Shown here: in pieces, positions 55,557 through 64,000 of the stretch
How the letters are laid out: each line of letters begins with the position of its first letter
Position numbering within the stretch: position 1 is the first letter of the stretch
Source of the DNA: Purpureocillium takamizusanense
Taxonomy: Eukaryota; Ascomycota; Sordariomycetes; Hypocreales; Ophiocordycipitaceae
Length of the DNA stretch: 64,000 nt
Direction of reading: 5' to 3'
Assembly: GCF_022605165.1 (NCBI RefSeq)
Contig: NC_063071.1
Location: 558,001-622,000, forward strand
Translations under genes and position numbers: made by a program
Notes under the pieces: generated by a model
Told to the model about the DNA's origin: nothing
The model's database searches: none
The model's input: only the letters and a program-made list of their open reading frames with translations

Positions 55557-56312
55557 CTAGCCGTTGGGTGGTGCGAATGCTCCCTCTCTCAGCATAAAGA
55601 CCACCACTGCCTCGCCCTGCGGCGTGTCGACGCTCATCCGGTCCACCTCGCTGAAGCCGAAGCGCTCGTAAAAGGCCCGCGCATCGCCCGTCGACTCGAC
55701 GAAGCACGGCACCCCGTCCCGCGCGGCCCTCTGCAGGCCCCAGTCCAGGAGCTGCCTCGCCGCGCCCCTGCCCATGACCTCGCGCCGCACGCCCACCATG
55801 TCGAGGTACCAGTGCGGCCTGTCGCCCACGCAGCGCCGGTGGCCCTCGAAGAGCCGCTTGTAGTACAGTGCCGCGACGTCGGGCAGCCCGTCGGGCGGGT
55901 AGCCGCCGCCGTCCTCGGAGAAGTCGTGCGGCGGCGCGCCGGGGGCGACCCATTTGACGAAGCCGACGACTGTCTCCCGGGATGCTGCCGCCTTGCCTAC
56001 GGCTGCTGTCGTCTCACCCACTGCTGCCGCCGTTTCCCTCACTGCTGCTGCTGCTGCCGCACGCACGCCATCGTCATCATTATCATCATCGCTGTAGCAC
56101 GGCTCCACTGCAACGAGAAACGTAGCGTCGGGCTCGCGCAGCTCCTCGGCAAAGGCGCGCCGCCAGTACGCCCTCCCCGTGTCGGACGAGGGCTCCCGCG
56201 GGAAGACCTGCCGGCTAAAGACCTCGTCGCGAAACGCGGACAGGTAGACGTCGCAGAGGGCCTCAACGTCGTCGTGCGTGGCGCGCCGCAGCGCAAACCC
56301 GGCCATCGTCAT
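55557..56312 (-). CDS. GNAT family N-acetyltransferase
   Basis: A single exon encodes about 251 residues. The frame opens upstream with TTG, so the ATG at 56312 (MTMAGFALRRAT) is taken as the start; a second ATG two codons on is equally good. It has the GNAT order: FALRRATHDDVEALCDVYLSAF, then after an insertion VVGFVKW, YLDMVGVRREVMGRGAARQLLDW (acetyl-CoA pyrophosphate loop, here RxxGxG/A as VMGRGAA) and YERFGFSEVDR. The substrate is unknown. An Asp-rich then Ala/Thr/Glu-rich repetitive stretch (about residues 72-111) splits strand beta-3 from beta-4 and is not typical of the family. The gene ends 95 nt from the convergent DHCR24-like gene. Confidence 0.85.
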   Translation of the reverse strand: MTMAGFALRRATHDDVEALCDVYLSAFRDEVFSRQVFPREPSSDTGRAYWRRAFAEELREPDATFLVAVEPCYSDDDNDDDGVRAAAAAAVRETAAAVGETTAAVGKAAASRETVVGFVKWVAPGAPPHDFSEDGGGYPPDGLPDVAALYYKRLFEGHRRCVGDRPHWYLDMVGVRREVMGRGAARQLLDWGLQRAARDGVPCFVESTGDARAFYERFGFSEVDRMSVDTPQGEAVVVFMLREGAFAPPNG

Positions 56313-56774
56313 GGGCCGTGCTGTTACCAGATCCAAAGGCACGAGAGTGCGCTGCCGAGCTGTGCTGGCCAAGACGCGAGACGGAGTTTGCAATTAACTT
56401 GGTATGGAGTAGGGGATGGCGTGTGAGCGCCGCTGCGTCAAGGAGGATCGGTCGGCGTTGCTATGATAATACAGTCCGTTCTGGTGCTCTGGCGATGTTT
56501 TGACGAGAAGAGCAGCATGGTGATTGATGCGGTTGGGCGGACGGGGATGATGCGCAAAGGGCGCGGTGACGACGACCGCAGACGTAGGTGGACAGCAAAC
56601 AAGTCTTGTGAGTGAACACAGCATCGTGTGTTGGCGGTGTGGCTGCGCGCGGGATGAGTCACCACCCCGAATTCCTACGACGGGCGAGTCTGGATTCGAA
56701 ATCGGATGATAACGTTAGGCCCTTCTCGGCGTGAACTAGTCGACCCATTTGCCTGCTCGTTTTATTCATTCAAC
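56313..56774. other. Divergent promoter of GNAT and kinase-like genes
   Basis: About 460 nt. An in-frame ATG at 56706 could extend the kinase-like protein by 23 residues. Nothing else was recognised. Confidence 0.4.
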
Positions 56775-57704
56775 ATGCCATCGATGGTTGAGCAGATACC
56801 CGTGCGGTCTCATGCCAAGTTGCGCTTCATATCCCGCGGCGCAACAAGCTGGGTATATCGAGTCGAACAAGACCTCGTCCTAAAGATTGCCAGGGATCGG
56901 GCAACAAACGCGTTCAAGCACGAGAACACGATATACGATGAGCTCGAACAGCATGGACCTTGCCCGTATCTCCTCCAAAGCATCTTACGACTCCCGCGCT
57001 TGAACTTTCTGCCCGTCATGGGCTGGGGTTCCCTGGAACAATTAATCAAGAATAGTCAACGACGCGGTTCTGGCGGCGAGATCGACGTCCTGCACACTGT
57101 ATCCCAGACGCAGGCCGAGCAGTGGGCAATGGAGATGGCCGGGGCGATGGCGTGGCTGGAGTCCATGGGCTACGTTCACGGCGACCTGAGACCAGCAAAT
57201 ATGCTGATTGACGATACGGACCACGTCAAGCTGGCCGACTTTGATTCTGTCTGCAGAATCGGGTCTCCTTGCCCCGGCAGCGCACCGCCTTGGGCTCGGG
57301 TGCTGGGAGATGAGGCAGGTCCAGACAAGGGCACATTCGGCACGAATGGCCCACGAACTGAGCAATTTGCCTTTGGATCCATCTTATACACCATCACACG
57401 CGGATTGGAGCCGTACGAAGACGAACGCGATAGCGTCAAAGTCCTTGACTGGCTTCAAGACATGGTTTTTCCCAGCCTGGGTGAGAGTGGCACAGATGGT
57501 ATCATCGGCCGGTGTTGGAGAGGGTTGTATCCTTCCATCAAGTCCCTCTTTGAGGAAACCACCCAGTTGGAAGGCACGTCTACATTGTCGCAGCCAACGG
57601 TCCTCAGCGTTGAGGATATATCAGCACTGCGGGAGCGCTGCAACCGCTTGCTTGATGACGAATTGAAGGAAGCGCTGCGGGACTTTTGCGTGTTCGAGAC
57701 ATAG
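56775..57704 (+). CDS. Fungal protein-kinase-like protein (DFD variant)
   Basis: A single exon encodes about 309 residues from the ATG of MPSMVEQIPV; an in-frame ATG at 56706 would add 23 residues. It has a glycine-loop-like ISRGATSWVYRV, the VLKIARD lysine (Lys37), the catalytic loop YVHGDLRPANMLID (His135, Asp137, Asn142), and LADFDSVCRIG where kinases have DFG (Asp155-Phe-Asp157). The activation and P+1 region reads GTFGTNGPRTEQFAFGSILYTITRG. Asp137, Asn142 and Asp155 are kept, so catalysis is possible, but the third DFG position is Asp. This pattern is seen in a group of small fungal kinases whose substrates are unknown. There are no other domains. Confidence 0.82.
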   Translation: MPSMVEQIPVRSHAKLRFISRGATSWVYRVEQDLVLKIARDRATNAFKHENTIYDELEQHGPCPYLLQSILRLPRLNFLPVMGWGSLEQLIKNSQRRGSGGEIDVLHTVSQTQAEQWAMEMAGAMAWLESMGYVHGDLRPANMLIDDTDHVKLADFDSVCRIGSPCPGSAPPWARVLGDEAGPDKGTFGTNGPRTEQFAFGSILYTITRGLEPYEDERDSVKVLDWLQDMVFPSLGESGTDGIIGRCWRGLYPSIKSLFEETTQLEGTSTLSQPTVLSVEDISALRERCNRLLDDELKEALRDFCVFET

Positions 57705-58692
57705 ACATCGTGGCAGTAGCGAAGTAAAGATGCAGATGGCAGACTTTTGTCTCCGCAAATGTCGATTATGGGTTACCTCGGAGGATCCTTCTGTGCCGTG
57801 GATGACTGCTACCAAGACGTTGGGAATCCTCAATACTCTTGCACTGTCTCTGCTTCAGAACCTCATTTTGGCTATGTAGGGTTGAAGCACAATCAGTAAG
57901 GCGTTCCAGCGCTGCGATGCTGGTCAAGGCAGGTTCCCGGTTCGTCCCGTCCCAACGGAGGATCCCATGCTGCTGCCGTCGGTGTGAGACACGATGCAGT
58001 CGTCTTCTAGACGGGGCGCACCGACGGTAGGCTGCATGCATGTGCTGTGGGTGAAGCTCGAGGTGGCAAGTGTGGGTTGAGTTGAGTTGTGAGTCCTATT
58101 CCTACTCCGTCGTAGCCGCTATAACAGTACCAGCCCGAAAAGCGGGGTGTACACAGCGTGAATGAATGCGTGCGTGAAACCCGGTGGTGACGTTTGGGGG
58201 CGCGGGTTCACGATGCTAGTTAAGTTGGTTGGACTGTGGTTCTACGGCGTGGCGGGCTGCAGGACGCCTCCGGAGGGGCAATAGTTGCTCTCAAAGTGTG
58301 AGCACGGCGTATGAGGTATGAGTCTGGGCAGTTTTGCTAACAACGTTGATAACTTGCTTTTGATATGTACTGTGGTCGGCGAGGGGGCCGGGCGTGCTGC
58401 TCGCACAGCAGCTGGAACATTTTGATGGAAACCCCGCACCCGCGCCCTTCGGTATAAGACGCCACGGGCTTCAACCGGCTTCAAGCCACCTCGGCTTTGC
58501 GCAAAGTCTTATATATGGACGCATGCCCGCGAGCTGAGATTGCAGAGACGGGGAACAGCAGTCGCCGGAATTCATACGAGACGAGACATAGCAGCCGTCA
58601 AGATCAGCATTTGAGAGCACGAGAGCGGACCTTTACACATCACTTCAACAAAAGAACCAGACTCTAGTCGGGCTTCGCGCAGCAGTCGAACA
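57705..58692. other. Intergenic region upstream of the ICL/PEPM gene
   Basis: About 1 kb with no motif-bearing frame. The right end contains a TATA-like element (separate entry). Confidence 0.4.
58509..58516 (+). promoter_or_regulatory. TATA-like element
   Basis: TTATATAT lies about 180 nt upstream of the ATG at 58693. The spacing suits a short leader, but no transcript evidence exists here. Confidence 0.4.
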
Positions 58693-59592
58693 ATGGCTTC
58701 CACAACCGTCAACGACGCGGCCAAGGCCCTCAAGGCGCTGCACGTGCCCAAGTCGCCCGTCGTCCTGACCAACGTTTGGGACGTCGCCTCCCTCAACACG
58801 GTGCTGTCGCTCAACAACGACGCCAGCAGCGGCAGCGGCAGCAAGCCCGTCACGGCCATCGCTACGGCGTCGTGGGCCATCGCCGCCAGCGAGGGCCTCG
58901 CCGACGAGGACCTCACCTGGGAGCAGAACCTGGCGGCCATCTCGCGCGTCGCGCCCGTCGCCCGCGCGGCCGGCCTGCCGCTGAGCTGCGACCTGCAGGA
59001 CGGCTACGGCGCGCGCATCGACGAGGTGGTGGCGGCGGCGGTGCGCGCGGGCGCGTCGGGCGCCAACATCGAGGACAGCATCCCCGCGGCGGGCTTCGGC
59101 CGCGGCATCGCCGGCTCGCTGTACCCCGTCGACGAGCAGGTCCGGCGGCTGCGCGGCGCGCTCAAGGCCGCGGCGGAGGCGGGGTGTCCGGACTTTGTGC
59201 TCAACGCGCGGTGCGACGTCTTTTGCCTAGACGACGATGACGGGACGAACGGGAGGGCAACGACGGCGAGGCTCGACGACGAGACGCGACTGCGCGAGGC
59301 TATCGCCCGCGGCAAGGCGTTCCTCGAGGCCGGCGCCACGACCGTCTTCTACTGGGGCGGGCCGAGGGGCGGGCTGAGCCGCGAGAGCGTGCGGGCGCTC
59401 GTCGAGGCGCTGGACGGGCGCGTGGCCGTCCTGCTGTCGGCGTACGCGGGCGGGCCGACGGTCAAGGAGCTGGGCGAGCTGGGCGTCGCGAGGATCAGCA
59501 TCGGTCCGACGCTGTTCAGGGTGGCCATGGCGGCGGCGGCGAGGGCGGCCAAGGGCATCCTCGTGGATGCCGGAGGGATGCCGACCATTTGA
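58693..59592 (+). CDS. Isocitrate lyase/PEP mutase superfamily protein
   Basis: A single exon encodes 299 residues. It is a PEP_mutase (PF13714)-type barrel: VVLTNVWDVASLNTVL at the first strand, TAIATASWAIAASEGLAD, LPLSCDLQDGYGAR (metal-binding acidic loop), GASGANIEDSIP, DFVLNARCDVF (Arg of the active site), ATTVFYWGGPRGG and LGVARISIGPTLFRVA. The catalytic KKCGH of isocitrate/methylisocitrate lyases is not present, so it is not a glyoxylate-cycle enzyme. It belongs with the carboxyphosphonoenolpyruvate mutase/oxaloacetate hydrolase-like group; a C-C or P-C bond reaction on a 2-oxo acid is plausible but undefined. A Gly/Asn-rich loop (about residues 46-52) and an Asp-rich loop (about 180-184) are low-complexity insertions. 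Confidence 0.85.
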   Translation: MASTTVNDAAKALKALHVPKSPVVLTNVWDVASLNTVLSLNNDASSGSGSKPVTAIATASWAIAASEGLADEDLTWEQNLAAISRVAPVARAAGLPLSCDLQDGYGARIDEVVAAAVRAGASGANIEDSIPAAGFGRGIAGSLYPVDEQVRRLRGALKAAAEAGCPDFVLNARCDVFCLDDDDGTNGRATTARLDDETRLREAIARGKAFLEAGATTVFYWGGPRGGLSRESVRALVEALDGRVAVLLSAYAGGPTVKELGELGVARISIGPTLFRVAMAAAARAAKGILVDAGGMPTI

Positions 59593-60329
59593 TAGGGGGC
59601 ATTGGAGTATTGGACCCGTTGAGATGGATTGGGAAAGTGAGGGGGTGAAATTGTTGGCGTTTCGTGTACATCGCGTAGATAACCATCTACGAGGTACTAT
59701 ATGCGCGTAATATATGAAGACGACGCCCGCGTTGTGTGTATAAGATAATGAGTGCTATTTCTTTTGCATGAATACCTTCTTTTGTCTTTCTCATGCTTCG
59801 TCCCAGAGATGGACCCCATACCAGCGTCCGTGCCTTGAATTGGTTTCATCGCCCGCCGTGACGATAATAACCTTGATTGCTTTCCGTCGTGCGCCGTGAT
59901 GCGGTCGTGTCTGTCTTATATTGGAACAGTGACCCAACAACACGTGGCGGGTTGGGCGGCTCCTCCTTCGGCGGCGGCTGCACTGCACTCGGCCGCATAA
60001 AGAGCCAAGACGCGATGGAAACCAAGGAGTCGCATCGCATAAACGGCAAGCAAGATTCAGGGTGCCGCCCTCGCGGGATTAACTTGGTACGTGCAGCATG
60101 GGCCCTTTTGCTCATCGTTCATCACGGCCAACACATGTCGGTGCCTCGGGGTTCCAGCGTATTTCGCGGCACGGGACGTCTGATGCTGATGATACGATGA
60201 TGGGAACGTCGGAGACCATCCGAGCTTACCCATCTAGCCCCCCTGAAGCCGGGTGACAAGTCGCATGTTGCGTGCTCTTCGGTATTACAGACCATGACCC
60301 TCGACATCCCCTGCCTTCGTCCGTCCGGC

Positions 60330-60342
60330 GGGGGGGGGGGGG
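60330..60342 (+). repeat. Poly-G run (13)
   Basis: Thirteen consecutive G in non-coding DNA. Confidence 0.9.
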
Positions 60343-61091
60343 CATACTTCTCCCCTCCCATCAACCGTAAACAGCCGCCCCCGCGACCATTCCGCAATGG
60401 AGCACTGCTACTAGGCCGTCACCCCGCTGAGCACGGGGGGAGGGGAGGCAGCGGCGCGATCCCTGGCCGTGGGACCAAGACTCAACTACGTACGTACGCA
60501 CATTCGCGCCAAACGCAAAACTTGGTCGTCCCGCGGGGCCCCGAGCTGTCCGTCCTGGCTACCCGCCACAGACCCGTCGTACGAGATCCATCGACGGGGA
60601 CGCTGACGAGGAGGACGAATCCACGGGCGTGGGGGGCGGAGACTGGAGACTGAGGAGAGGACTGGGCTGGAAGGAGGGAGCCCACACCTCAAAAACATGA
60701 ATCCACCCCCAGCAGCTCCAGTCGGGGAACGGATGCGGAGATGTGGGCATGATGTGGGCATCGCCGTTGGCGAAAGAAGAGGAGAAGAAAAAACACGAGC
60801 CAAACGGGACGCCCGTCCCTGGGCAGGCCAAGGTGCTGAGGATCCGCTCGCCGGAACGCAACCAGACGCGCTCTCCGCGAGCCCAAGGTCTCACAGCCAT
60901 GATGGATCGATCAGGTAGCCACCGAACATGCGTCTGGACGCGCGCCCGAGGTCAATCCAATTCCGTGGTAGATGTCTGGTCCCACGCTTGGCTGCCGGCC
61001 GCGCCTTCGTGTCGTTTGGCTCCCGTCCAGTCGACGCCCAGCAGCAGCAACAGCACATGTGTACGAAGTATGTCGTTTTGTACAAGTATTA

Positions 61092-61133
61092 CCCCCCCCC
61101 TTGACCTGACCTGACCTGACCTGACCTGACCTG
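61092..61133 (+). repeat. C9 run followed by (TGACC)6
   Basis: A nine-C homopolymer, TT, then six perfect TGACC units (61102-61131) and a partial seventh. TGACC is a nuclear-receptor half-site in animals, which has no known meaning here. Confidence 0.9.
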
Positions 61134-63161
61134 TTTGCCTGCCTCCAGTCCCGCGGGACGGATCCGACGCAGCCAGCCATCTGCATCGCCAACAAAGTCG
61201 CTCGTGAGCCGTGAGTTGAGTGATCCACTTCGTTTCTTCACCGGGATTAGTAACTACTAGTTAGTTGGAGAGGCAAGGGAGGGAGGGAGGGTCTCCATCA
61301 TCAGCCTGGCGTTGCATGCATTGTCCCATGTGGGACTTCTACGGCGCTCTTTGCCTGACTCGAGTTACCCACGGCGGGCTCCGAACCGGAACGGGCTCTG
61401 GGGGGGGGACTTTTTGCTACTACAACCTGGCATCTGATGCTGCAGGTGCATCTTCACGCAAGCAAACTGATGCGATACCAGTCGAGTGAACGACGACGAC
61501 GTGTGTCGCTTGCTTGCCTCGTCACGCAATCGAGCCTGTCAGCCACTTCTGGCCAGGATGGCATCCGAAGGGCGTTGGCGTTTTGCCAGATCAAGCCCCC
61601 TGACCTTCTAGAAGTCTTCTCTCCCGATGGTGGTGGGTGATGGTGTGCGGCGGACCGCCATGCCGCCATGCCGCCCTCTGACTCTGTGCGCAATGGCTTG
61701 CAGGATTCATAAGCAAGCCACCACCAGACTCCCAGGGGGCCCGGCAGCGGCAGCGGCAACGGACGGTAATGGTGGTGGTGGTGGTGTCAACCCCCCTTCC
61801 CTGGACACGGCGCATCAAGGTTCAAAATATTGCCGAGGACGAGGACGGATTGGGACACGCCGGCTTGCTTCGCCTTCAGGTTGGTCATAGTGGCTATGTA
61901 GCTACTACCCAGGCCAGGTACTCAGACTTGCCCAATCGTCCAGTTCCGCGCCCCCGTCATCCCCCCATCCTCAACTGGAGGCGATGCCTTGGGTGGTGCC
62001 CATCTCCCAGCTGCCGTGAGGAGGCGTCGTAGCCGCGCCGCCATGCCCGAACAGGTTGTTAGCCGGAGAGCACTCCCGACGTCAACTCCCCAAAACACGA
62101 AAAGCCAGGGCCAAAGAAGAAGAAAAAGGCCAAGAAAGGGCATGTTGTTACGAAACGCGCAGAGCTAATACCTAGACTGCACAAGAAGTGCCATGTACGA
62201 AAGAGTACAAGTCGAAAAGGAATATTGAACGACCGTTGATGTCGCGAAACGGTGATGGAGTCGCACCAGATCAGACCACACACCAGACCCTGTCGCAACT
62301 ACTACTACACCCGCCCGACGCCTTCTGGAATTCTCTGTAGTACCGTGAAAAGGCTGCACGGCTGGGCGCTCCCTGTGGCCTCGTTTCCATCCGTTCTTCT
62401 GGAAACTATTACCTAAATGGCGGCCCCGGCATCACCAGTCACAGGCCTCATCACCCTGTCGCCGCCGCGCCCTATGGCATGTCGTGCCAAACTTGACGCC
62501 GGACGAGACGCAACGGCCCGTGACATTCACCATGACCAAGCAGCAGCACAACGCGCAAACCTCTTCACCGTGACGGGGCTCGCGGCACAGTTTCCTCCCG
62601 TGACGCCCCTCTGCCTTGCTTTTGTTATCCTTGGCCGGATGGATCTCGCTAGCAGCAAGTAGCGGCCGGTCTGGTGTTGAGACAAAATCCAAGCTTACTT
62701 GCCTTCCAGTGCACCCACCAGACTTTCACGAGCATCCCATCCCATCCCGGACGGTTTATGTGGTACGACCCAGCAGCGCCGTGCTGGCGACGGCCTAGTG
62801 TTATGGATCGCTGCCCACAACGGTTCCGCTCCCACATTTCCCCAGCTCGCTCGTTGTTTCCTACTAGTACCAGGAATACTAGCCAGCTAGTACGTACGAA
62901 TGCCCCAAAGTGAGCCCACCGCTCGCTCTGACTCATGGAGCACATCCCCCGGGGGATCCCACGCAAGAACAAGGGGCGGCCTCGTTGCATGGAGTAGTAG
63001 ACTCCACACGAGCTTAATCCCCAGCTCCATTTGCCTCGAGGCGACCCTCCTCGCTAACGGGGGCCGGACCCGTTGCGATATGGGGCGCGCTCCCCGAGAT
63101 CGGGTGCGGACTGTCTGTCCATGTTAGTAGAGCCCAGGCAGCACAGGGGCGGGCGCGCGAG

Positions 63162-63168
63162 TATAATA
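63162..63168 (+). promoter_or_regulatory. TATA-like element of the amino-acid permease
   Basis: TATAATA lies about 250 nt upstream of the ATG at 63415, followed by pyrimidine-rich leader sequence. This is inferred from position and sequence only. Confidence 0.4.
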
Positions 63169-63414
63169 CACGTCGATGCCGCCGCCCCAATCCTCATGCT
63201 CTTTTCCCCGGGTTTTTCGTGTTAGGTCCTGGACTGGGTCTGTGGATTCCTTTCGTTTTTACTAGTAATCCCCCCTTTATCGATCGTCGATCATCAATCA
63301 CTGAGTGACAATCACCAGTGTTGACCGACGCCTCGGACCCCCCTCAGTCCTTGAAGACTCCTTACGCACCCCAGCAGCACAAACAACAACACGCAGAGAG
63401 ACGCAAAAAGGGAC

Positions 63415-64000
63415 ATGTCCGACAAGGGCAGTTCCGTCCCCTCGGGGGGCGCACCGGGCGCGCTCGGGACGGCCGAAAAGGTCCTGCCCGTCCACGAGTC
63501 CGACGCCGCCGACAACAAGGTCGTCCAGGGCGAGGCCTTCGCCGCGACCTTTCAGGACGAGGACTTTTGGACGCGCAGCGGCCTCAACCTCAAGTCCTTC
63601 CAGCCGAGGCACTACGGCCGCGGCATCGTCGAGCTCGACCGCGCCATGAAGACGCGCCACCTGCACATGATTGCCATCGGGGGCTCCATCGGCGCGGGCT
63701 TCTTTGTCGGCTCGGGCGGTGCTCTGAACAAGGGTGTAAGTGCGGTCCGGTTCCTGGGGGGGCAGTGCTGTGTGAGAAATGCGACGCTGCGTTGGCGGGC
63801 TGGCTGGCTGCACTGCACTGGCAGGGCTGCATGTGTTGTTGTGTAAGTGGATGTGTGTGTGTGACTGACACCACCGTTCTCGTTGTGTAGGGTCCCGCTT
63901 CTGTCCTCCTGTGCTTCTGCATTGTCGGCTTCATGGTCTTCAACGTCGGTACGTGCTATTCCCGAGTGGTTGTCTGTCCCGGGGCCCCGTACACCGTGCA
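63415..64000 (+). CDS. Amino-acid permease (APC/YAT family), 5' part only
   Basis: Exon 1 is 63415-63735 and exon 2 is 63891-63948, then a GTACGT donor opens an intron that reaches the window edge; the rest is outside. The first 126 residues show a soluble N-terminus, [34 protein letters not shown], and the helix-1 motif [25 protein letters not shown], with helix 2 beginning [12 protein letters not shown]. Conserved GGSIGxGxFVGSG and GGPAS sequences are hallmarks of the fungal yeast amino-acid transporter family (Gap1, Agp1 and relatives). It is a proton-coupled plasma-membrane importer; the substrate range cannot be judged from this part. The intron at 63736-63890 lies exactly between the two glycines, as in many fungal homologues. 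Confidence 0.9.

Larger units (their letters stand above)
59593..63414. other. 3.8-kb gene-poor region with homopolymers and a pentanucleotide repeat
   Basis: No frame with a family motif was seen on either strand. It contains a 13-G run (60330-60342), a C9 run followed by six TGACC repeats (61092-61133) and frequent short C/G runs. The right end is the promoter of the amino-acid permease. Confidence 0.5.

Noticed and set aside
61102..61133. Six TGACC units as a transcription-factor array or CRISPR-like repeat
   Set aside because: A perfect head-to-tail pentanucleotide with no spacers is a simple microsatellite.
1..64000. A secondary-metabolite gene cluster
   Set aside because: No PKS, NRPS, P450 or prenyltransferase is present; the lanosterol synthase, Old Yellow Enzyme and DHCR24-like genes are scattered among housekeeping genes.

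Overview
The window is nuclear DNA of a filamentous ascomycete (Pezizomycotina, most likely Sordariomycetes; Hypocreales is a guess from the general look of the proteins). The evidence is short spliceosomal introns (mostly 44-120 nt, GT-AG, with CTAAC/CTGAC-like branch sites), strongly C-ending codons in several genes, and fungus-type gene families: Zn2Cys6 and C2H2 regulators with the fungal middle homology region, a fungal rhodopsin-type receptor, an Sgt1 co-chaperone, fungal glucosylceramide synthase and ergosterol-pathway lanosterol synthase. I see no transposase, reverse transcriptase, rRNA, convincing tRNA or CRISPR array. Exon boundaries were worked out by hand from reading frame and splice consensus and have not been checked against transcripts.

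Layout. 0-9 kb: a possible gene fragment leaving the left edge, a DUF899 thioredoxin-like protein, a tubby/LURP-like gene with an in-frame stop, then a divergent pair of a monocarboxylate-type MFS permease (-) and a Zn2Cys6 regulator (+). 9-25 kb is mostly housekeeping: glucosylceramide synthase (-), tRNA-splicing endonuclease subunit Sen2 (+), gamma-butyrobetaine dioxygenase of carnitine synthesis (+), Sgt1 (-), lanosterol synthase (-), the meiotic nuclease Spo11 in eight exons (+) and a small ankyrin protein like Yar1 (+). 25-36 kb: a C2H2 regulator, a methyltransferase with a histidine-rich N-terminus, a secreted GH25 muramidase, an orphan 233-residue protein and an Old Yellow Enzyme. 39-52 kb: a seven-helix fungal rhodopsin-type receptor with tiny exons, an AAA ATPase, a second monocarboxylate-type MFS permease, an iron-type alcohol dehydrogenase of maleylacetate reductase type and a PAF-acetylhydrolase-like lipase. 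53-64 kb: a DHCR24-like flavoprotein, a GNAT acetyltransferase, a small kinase-like protein, an isocitrate lyase/PEP-mutase family enzyme and the 5' part of an amino-acid permease that runs off the right edge.

The genes do not form a recognisable secondary-metabolite cluster or defence island. The clearest local logic is the transporter/regulator pair at 4.0-8.9 kb and the transporter/dehydrogenase pair at 46-49 kb. Two long gene-poor stretches (36.2-39.4 and 59.6-63.4 kb) hold microsatellites and homopolymer runs only. I did not find a clearly new multi-gene system. The most unusual items are single-gene features: the in-frame stop in the tubby-like gene, nested upstream ORFs abutting SEN2, low-complexity insertions inside enzyme domains, the His-rich methyltransferase and the orphan protein.
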